NCBI GenBank assembly: GCA_000018565.1
Contig: CP000875.1
Location: 4,107,199 to 4,171,198 of the forward strand
Length of the DNA stretch: 64,000 nt
From: Herpetosiphon aurantiacus DSM 785
Lineage (GTDB): Bacteria; Chloroflexota; Chloroflexia; Chloroflexales; Herpetosiphonaceae
Direction: 5' to 3'
Below the pieces are notes generated by a model. It saw only the letters and a program-made list of their open reading frames with translations, did not search any database and was not told the DNA's origin. The translations under genes were made by a program, and so were the position numbers. This document shows positions 59,602-64,000 of this stretch, piece by piece. Each line of letters starts with the position of its first letter. Position 1 is the stretch's first letter.

Positions 59602-59709
59602 ATGGCCATACTCAAGCAACTTAAACGCATCAGCCATATCCACCGCCCTGCGGCTGTTCGCCCTGAATTGTTCACCGGATGTTCTTGCGGAAGGATTGTG
59701 CTTTCATGA
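59602..59709 (+). CDS. 35-residue ORF overlapping the homocitrate synthase start
   Basis: The ATG at 59602 has AAAGGA about 7 bases upstream. The ORF ends in TGA at 59707-59709, overlapping the hcs ATG at 59706 as ATGA. The peptide is basic (KQLKR, HIHR) and ends in a Cys-x-Cys segment (TGCSCGRIVLS). A role in translational coupling of hcs is likely; a function of the peptide itself is unknown. It might be a leader peptide for a second control step. Confidence 0.55.
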   Translation: MAILKQLKRISHIHRPAAVRPELFTGCSCGRIVLS

Positions 59710-60839
59710 CACGGCATTTTGCAATTGTTGATACGACATTACGCGAAGGCGAACAATGGGCCAATGCTCATTTCAGCAGTGAAGATCGCCTCGCCATCGC
59801 CAATTTGCTGGTTCAGTTTGGCGTTGAATACATCGAAATGACCTCTCCCTGCGCCTCGCCGCAAAGTACGGCAGATTTGCGCAGCATCGCAGCCTTGCCG
59901 CTCGGCAACACCAAGCTGCTGACCCACACCCGTTGTAACCTTGATGACGTGCGGCTCGCTGCTGAATGTGGCGTGGCTGGCGTAAATATCCTCTTTGGCA
60001 CATCACCCTATCTGCGCCAATGGAGCCATGGTCGCTCAATTGAAGCGATTTTGGAAGAAGTTGGCCCAGTTGTGCGTTTCCTCCAAGAACGAAATATCGA
60101 AGTTCGGTTCTCCTGCGAAGATTCATTCCGCACCCCACTGCCCGATTTATTGCGCGTCTACCAAGCTGTCGATTTGCTTGGCGTGCAGCGGGTTGGCATC
60201 GCCGATACGGTGGGCATTGCCACGCCACGCGATGTTGAACGTGTGGTTGGTGCAGTCCGCAATGCAGTTCGCTGCGACATTGAATTTCATGGCCACAACG
60301 ATGGCGGCTGTGCAATTGCCAATGCCTATGCAGCGCTCGAAGCAGGCGCAACCCACATCGATACGACCATTCTTGGCATTGGCGAACGCAACGGCATCGC
60401 CGCGCTCAGCGGCTTAATTGCCCGCCTCTACCTCTCCGAACCTGAAAGTGTTGCAGGCTATGCCTTGCCAATGTTGGCCCAACTTGATCACACAGTTGCG
60501 GCAATCTTGGGCATTCAAGTGCCATTCAATGCCTGTATCACCAGCGAAACCGCCTTTGCTCACAAGGCTGGCCTGCATACCAAGGCTGTTTTGGCCAATC
60601 CCAGCACCTATGAAGCGATCGATCCCAAGGCTTTTGGGCGCGAACGCAATGTGCTGATTGGTCATCGCCTGACTGGTCGCCATGCCTTGCAAAGCCGCGC
60701 CAACACCCTAGGTTTGGATCTGAGCGACACCACGATTATCGCGATTGCAGCCCAACTCAAAGCTGCTGCCGATGATCAGCCGTTGACGCTCGATGAGGTG
60801 GATGCGCTGCTGCGCTCAAGCACCCTCCAAGCAGCCTAA
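59706..60839 (+). CDS. lysS: homocitrate synthase
   Basis: It condenses 2-oxoglutarate with acetyl-CoA, the first step of alpha-aminoadipate lysine synthesis. The 377 residues start with FAIVDTTLREGEQWANAHF (the TIM-barrel LeuA-like motif with R-E-G-E-Q) and have EFHGHNDGGCAIANAYAALEAGATHID (metal-binding H-G-H-N-D), GIGERNGIAALSGLIARLY and HKAGLHTKAVL. AAGGA lies about 10 bases upstream and the start codon overlaps the small ORF before it. It is the first enzyme gene of the operon. The homocitrate synthase call is made firm by the lysT-lysU-hicdh genes that follow. Confidence 0.93.
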   Translation: MTRHFAIVDTTLREGEQWANAHFSSEDRLAIANLLVQFGVEYIEMTSPCASPQSTADLRSIAALPLGNTKLLTHTRCNLDDVRLAAECGVAGVNILFGTSPYLRQWSHGRSIEAILEEVGPVVRFLQERNIEVRFSCEDSFRTPLPDLLRVYQAVDLLGVQRVGIADTVGIATPRDVERVVGAVRNAVRCDIEFHGHNDGGCAIANAYAALEAGATHIDTTILGIGERNGIAALSGLIARLYLSEPESVAGYALPMLAQLDHTVAAILGIQVPFNACITSETAFAHKAGLHTKAVLANPSTYEAIDPKAFGRERNVLIGHRLTGRHALQSRANTLGLDLSDTTIIAIAAQLKAAADDQPLTLDEVDALLRSSTLQAA

Positions 60840-60935
60840 CGATTTTTCAAGCTGGCAATTGAAATTGCTATTTCAATGCCCTAGCTTGCTATACCTTGAT
60901 GTGCCATTTTTCAGCTATTTTTGGGAGTTTTCGTA

Positions 60936-62201
60936 ATGGGTCAGACATTTGCCGAGCAAATTTTGGGGCATGCTTCCGGTCGCAGCGACGTGCAAGCAGG
61001 CGATATGGTGGTAGTCAACGTCGATTTGGTGATGATGCACGATAGCCTCTCGCCTAGCATTATCGAAACCTTGCACAACGAATTAGGCGCTGAACGCGTG
61101 TGGGATCGCGACAAAGTTGCAGTGGTAATCGACCACGTTGCCCCAGCCGCCACCGTGCGCCAAGCCGAGCAGCAACAACAAGTGCGGCGTTGGGTCGCCC
61201 AACAAGGCATCAGCCATTTGTTTGATGTTGGTCGCGGCATCTCGCACCCCGTGTTGATCGAAGAAGGGTTAGTGCAACCGGGCATGCTGGTGGTTGGCAG
61301 CGATTCGCATAGCACTGGCTATGGTGCAGCAGCGGCCTTTGGCTCAGGTATGGGCACGACCGATATCGCCTTAGCACTGGCGACTGGCCAAACTTGGTTT
61401 CGCGTCCCAGAAACTGTGCGGGTCAATGCGGTTGGCAATTTTCAACCAGGCGTGAGCGTCAAGGATTTTGGTTTGTGGGCGGCTCGCACGCTCCGCGCTG
61501 ATGGAGCAACCTATCAAAGCGTCGAGTGGCACGGGGTTGATTTTCTTTCGTGGCGCGAACGTATGACCTTGGCAACTTTATCAATTGAAGTTGGAGCCAA
61601 GGCCGGAATCGTTGCCCCAACTGGCTTGGGCGCTGAACATCCCGTGCCAGAATGGTTGAGGGTTGAGGCCGATGCCAGCTACAGCCGCGTTGTCGAATGC
61701 GATTTGAGCACGCTCGAACCGCAAGTTAGCGTACCGCATTATGTCGATAACGTAGTCGATTTGGCTGATGTCGGGCGGGTCGCGGTTGATGTCGTCTATC
61801 TTGGCACCTGCACCAATGGCCACTACGAAGATATGGCCGCCGCCGCCAGCATTCTCAAGGGACGGCGTTTGGCTCCAAATGTGCGAATGATTGTCGTACC
61901 TGCTTCGAGCGAAAGTCTGCATCGCGCCGCCAGCGATGGCACATTAGCTACCTTGTTGGCGGCTGGGGCAACCATCGGTACACCTGGTTGTGGCGCATGC
62001 ATTGGTCGCCATATGGGCGTGTTAGCGCCCGATGAAGTCTGCGTTTTCACTGGCAATCGCAACTTCCGCGGACGAATGGGCAGCCCAGGAGCCAATATCT
62101 ACTTGGCCTCGCCTGAAGTTGCCGCCGCCACCGCCGTCACGGGCTACATCACCCACCCGCGCAATGTGCTCGATAGCACTGAGCAAGCAGTTTTCGCCTA
62201 A
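60936..62201 (+). CDS. lysT: homoaconitase large subunit
   Basis: With LysU it forms a 4Fe-4S hydro-lyase that converts homocitrate to homoisocitrate. The 421 residues include NVDLVMMHDSLSP, GDSHSTGYGAAAAFGSGMGTTD (in part: VGSDSHSTGYG), VYLGTCTNGHYEDM and IGTPGCGACIGRHMG, which supply the three cluster cysteines, and TGNRNFRGRMGS. The ATG at 60936 has GGGAG 8 bases upstream. The 96-base gap after hcs holds a small hairpin (ATTGAAAT-TGCT-ATTTCAAT). Confidence 0.94.
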   Translation: MGQTFAEQILGHASGRSDVQAGDMVVVNVDLVMMHDSLSPSIIETLHNELGAERVWDRDKVAVVIDHVAPAATVRQAEQQQQVRRWVAQQGISHLFDVGRGISHPVLIEEGLVQPGMLVVGSDSHSTGYGAAAAFGSGMGTTDIALALATGQTWFRVPETVRVNAVGNFQPGVSVKDFGLWAARTLRADGATYQSVEWHGVDFLSWRERMTLATLSIEVGAKAGIVAPTGLGAEHPVPEWLRVEADASYSRVVECDLSTLEPQVSVPHYVDNVVDLADVGRVAVDVVYLGTCTNGHYEDMAAAASILKGRRLAPNVRMIVVPASSESLHRAASDGTLATLLAAGATIGTPGCGACIGRHMGVLAPDEVCVFTGNRNFRGRMGSPGANIYLASPEVAAATAVTGYITHPRNVLDSTEQAVFA

Positions 62202-62229
62202 TTTTTGCAATTGCACAGGAGTCAGCACT

Positions 62230-62727
62230 ATGCCACGGATTTGGGTTTTTGGAAATGATGTCAACACCGACCAGATGGTTCCAGGCCGTTATGCTCCCTA
62301 CATGCTCGGCGCAAACGATGATGTGCGACGCTATGCCTTTATCGAAGCGCGGCCCGATTTTGCCCCCAACGTTCAGCCAGGCGATTTAATTATTGCTGGG
62401 CCAAACTTTGGCTGTGGCTCAAGCCGCGAGTATGCTCCCTTGGCCTTGAAGCGCTGCGGGGTTGGCGCAATTATCGCTCCGCTGTTTGCCCGCATTTTCT
62501 TCCGCAACGCCTTGAACTTGGGCATTCCCTGTTTCACCGCCGATCTTCGCGAGCAAGTTGCTGATGGCGATTTTGTGGATTTTGATTTGGCTGCTGGCCT
62601 GATCACCAACAATGCCAACCAAATTCAACTACCACCACCAGAAGGCTGGATGCGTGAAGTCTGGGCTGAAGGCGGAATCGTGCCATTCTACCGTCGCCAT
62701 GGTCGCTTTCCCGCGACAGGAGCCTAA
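62230..62727 (+). CDS. lysU: homoaconitase small subunit
   Basis: The 165-residue swivel domain partner of LysT. It starts with RIWVFGNDVNTDQMVPGRYAPYM and has GDLIIAGPNFGCGSSREYAPLALK, the S-x-R substrate loop of aconitase small subunits, and NLGIPCFTADLREQV. AGGAG lies about 8 bases upstream of the ATG at 62230. It ends 2 bases before the next start codon, so the genes are coupled. Confidence 0.95.
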   Translation: MPRIWVFGNDVNTDQMVPGRYAPYMLGANDDVRRYAFIEARPDFAPNVQPGDLIIAGPNFGCGSSREYAPLALKRCGVGAIIAPLFARIFFRNALNLGIPCFTADLREQVADGDFVDFDLAAGLITNNANQIQLPPPEGWMREVWAEGGIVPFYRRHGRFPATGA

Positions 62728-62729
62728 AC

Positions 62730-63725
62730 ATGACCAGGTTGTGTTTGATTGCTGGCGATGGGATTGGCCGCGAAGTGGTGCAAGCAGCCCGCCAAGTGCT
62801 CGAAGCCTTAGCAGTTCCTGCCGAGTTTGTTGAGGCCGAGGCTGGTTGGGAAACCTTTCAGCGCACTGGCAACGCCTTGCCCGAACAAACTTTAGCGGCT
62901 GTCCAAGCGGCCAATTCAACCTTGTTTGGCGCAGTTAGTTCGCCATCGCAGCGGGTCGCTGGCTATCGCAGTCCAATTGTTGGCATGCGCAAAGCCATTG
63001 ATTTATATGCCTGTGTGCGGCCAGTCCAAACGCCACCGCTGGCCAACGCCCGCGCTGGAGTCAATTTGGTGGTGGTACGCGAAAATACCGAGGGTTTGTA
63101 TAGCGGCCAAGAAACCCGCGAGGGCGATGAACGGGCTACGGCGCAACGAATTATCACCCGCCAAGCCAGCGAACGGATTGTGCAATGGGCAGTCCAATAT
63201 GCCCAACGCACTGGCCGCCGCAAAATCACGGTGGTACACAAAGCCAATGTGCTACGCGAAACCTGTGGTTTGTTCCGCGAAACTGCACTGCGCGTGCTAA
63301 GCGATGCGCCCGATTTACAAGTTGAAGAAATGTTAGTCGATAACGCTGCTTATCAATTGGCGCGTGCTCCCGAGCGCTTTGAAGTGTTGGTCACCACCAA
63401 TTTGTTTGGCGATATTCTCTCAGATGTAGCTAGCGTTTGGGGTGGCGGGCTTGGTTTGGCAGCATCGGCCAATTATGGCACGCGCACGGCGGTATTCGAG
63501 CCTGTGCATGGTAGCGCACCGGATATTGCCGGCCAAGGCATCGCCAATCCCTTGGCAACCTTGAGCGCTAGCGTGTTGATGCTCGAATTTGTGGGCTTGA
63601 ACAGCTACGCCGAGCGTTTGCAAACTGCGATTCAAGCGGTATTAGCCAATGGGCCATATACGCCCGATCTAGCTGGCGCGGCGACGACTGCCGAAGTAGT
63701 GCAAGCCGTGATTGACCAATTTTGA
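62730..63725 (+). CDS. hicdh: homoisocitrate dehydrogenase
   Basis: It oxidises and decarboxylates homoisocitrate to 2-oxoadipate with NAD. The 331 residues carry LIAGDGIGREVVQAA, SPSQRVAGYRSPIVGMRKAIDLYACVRPV (Arg residues for the carboxylates), VVRENTEGLYSGQE, VLRETCGLFRETAL, and the Mg/Asp region DILSDVASVWGGGLGLAASANYG with FEPVHGSAPDIAGQGIANP. These fit the beta-decarboxylating dehydrogenase family. The operon context selects homoisocitrate over isocitrate or isopropylmalate. Confidence 0.93.
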   Translation: MTRLCLIAGDGIGREVVQAARQVLEALAVPAEFVEAEAGWETFQRTGNALPEQTLAAVQAANSTLFGAVSSPSQRVAGYRSPIVGMRKAIDLYACVRPVQTPPLANARAGVNLVVVRENTEGLYSGQETREGDERATAQRIITRQASERIVQWAVQYAQRTGRRKITVVHKANVLRETCGLFRETALRVLSDAPDLQVEEMLVDNAAYQLARAPERFEVLVTTNLFGDILSDVASVWGGGLGLAASANYGTRTAVFEPVHGSAPDIAGQGIANPLATLSASVLMLEFVGLNSYAERLQTAIQAVLANGPYTPDLAGAATTAEVVQAVIDQF

Positions 63726-63956
63726 TCCACGAAGCGCACGAAGGACACGAAGAGGGTACGAAACCGCGAAGGACGCGAAGAACACGAAAGGGCGAGGGTT
63801 CAGGGGTCAGAGATCAGAGGTCAGGGAGTTTTAACGCAGAGGCGCAGAGAGTAAGGCTATAGACCTTTGGCTATTGGAATAATTAACGCCCCTCGCCCGC
63901 CGCAGTGGGCGAGGGGTGGGGGGTGAGGGAAATTCTCAATCCCGACCCCTATTCAA
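63726..63956. repeat. mosaic repeat and REP-like element inside the lysine cluster
   Basis: CACGAAGGACACGAAG words (63728-63790), GGGTTCAGGGGTCAGAG words (63793-63825), TTTTAACGCAGAGGCGCAGAG (63829-63850) and a REP-like inverted pair (63887-63935) fill the gap between the dehydrogenase gene and lysW. Confidence 0.78.
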
Positions 63957-63972
63957 TAAAGGATTACAAACA

Positions 63973-64000
63973 ATGAGCGCACAATGCCCAGAATGTGAAG
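63973..64000 (+). CDS. lysW: LysW amino-group carrier protein, cut by the window end
   Basis: Only nine codons are seen: MSAQCPECE. LysW proteins start with a C-P-E-C zinc knuckle, protect the amino group of alpha-aminoadipate and carry the intermediates to lysine. AAAGGA lies about 8 bases upstream. The position after the homoisocitrate dehydrogenase gene supports the call. The rest of the gene lies beyond the window. Confidence 0.8.

Overview
The window is most likely chromosomal DNA of a Herpetosiphon-like member of the Chloroflexota. The evidence is moderate GC content, many secreted proteins carrying a Leu-Pro-Ala-Val motif, WXG100-type proteins in a non-actinobacterial setting, ELWxxDGT-repeat proteins, a lysine pathway through alpha-aminoadipate with a LysW carrier, and gene gaps filled with families of short interspersed repeats. 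The genus is inferred from gene content; no database was searched.

Layout. 0.1-4.7 kb: housekeeping genes (quinone oxidoreductase, purB, polyphosphate glucokinase type ROK kinase) and two small envelope proteins. 4.7-12.7 kb: an accessory block with three WXG100-headed proteins. Two are paralogues with a PLA2-like C-terminal domain, each followed by an EspG-like gene; the third ends in an HExxH zincin domain and is followed by a TPR-like protein and a WD40 lipoprotein. 13.1-28.7 kb: mixed genes (PPC-type lipoprotein, fabI, esterase, PRC-barrel protein plus cobT, subtilase, ABC-2 permease, ferredoxin-NADP reductase, CBS protein, GNAT, DoxX, an animal-type deoxyribose-phosphate aldolase and a divergent DeoC-like pseudoenzyme). 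28.7-32.3 kb: two tandem ELWxxDGT proteins. 32.4-36 kb: rpsL-rpsG and fusA. 37.0-37.2 kb: two CAT-anticodon tRNAs, one clearly the initiator. 39-50 kb: a metal/sulfur/thiol block (MerR, P1B ATPase, two ArsR regulators, rhodanese-MBL enzyme, MFS transporter, DsbA/DsbB, twin small secreted proteins, YtkA/FixH-like lipoprotein, polyferredoxin). 50.5-59 kb: hybrid histidine kinase, glycosyltransferases, inositol monophosphatase, two CAP-domain proteins. 59.4-64 kb: the lysine operon hcs-lysT-lysU-hicdh, with lysW cut off by the window end.

The most notable finding is upstream of the lysine operon: a consensus promoter, a 28-codon leader peptide with two Lys-Lys pairs, a possible antiterminator pairing and a perfect intrinsic terminator, i.e. 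the layout of a ribosome-mediated lysine attenuator. A 35-codon ORF follows and overlaps the hcs start codon. Other points worth a second look are the WXG100/EspG-like pairs with a duplication scar, the ArsR-rhodanese regulator whose only cysteines lie in the rhodanese domain, the CSC motif in the metal ATPase, two secreted-protein genes each broken by one missing base, a transcription-unit-like stretch with two identical five-codon ORFs, and an attenuator-like hairpin right after the rpsL promoter.
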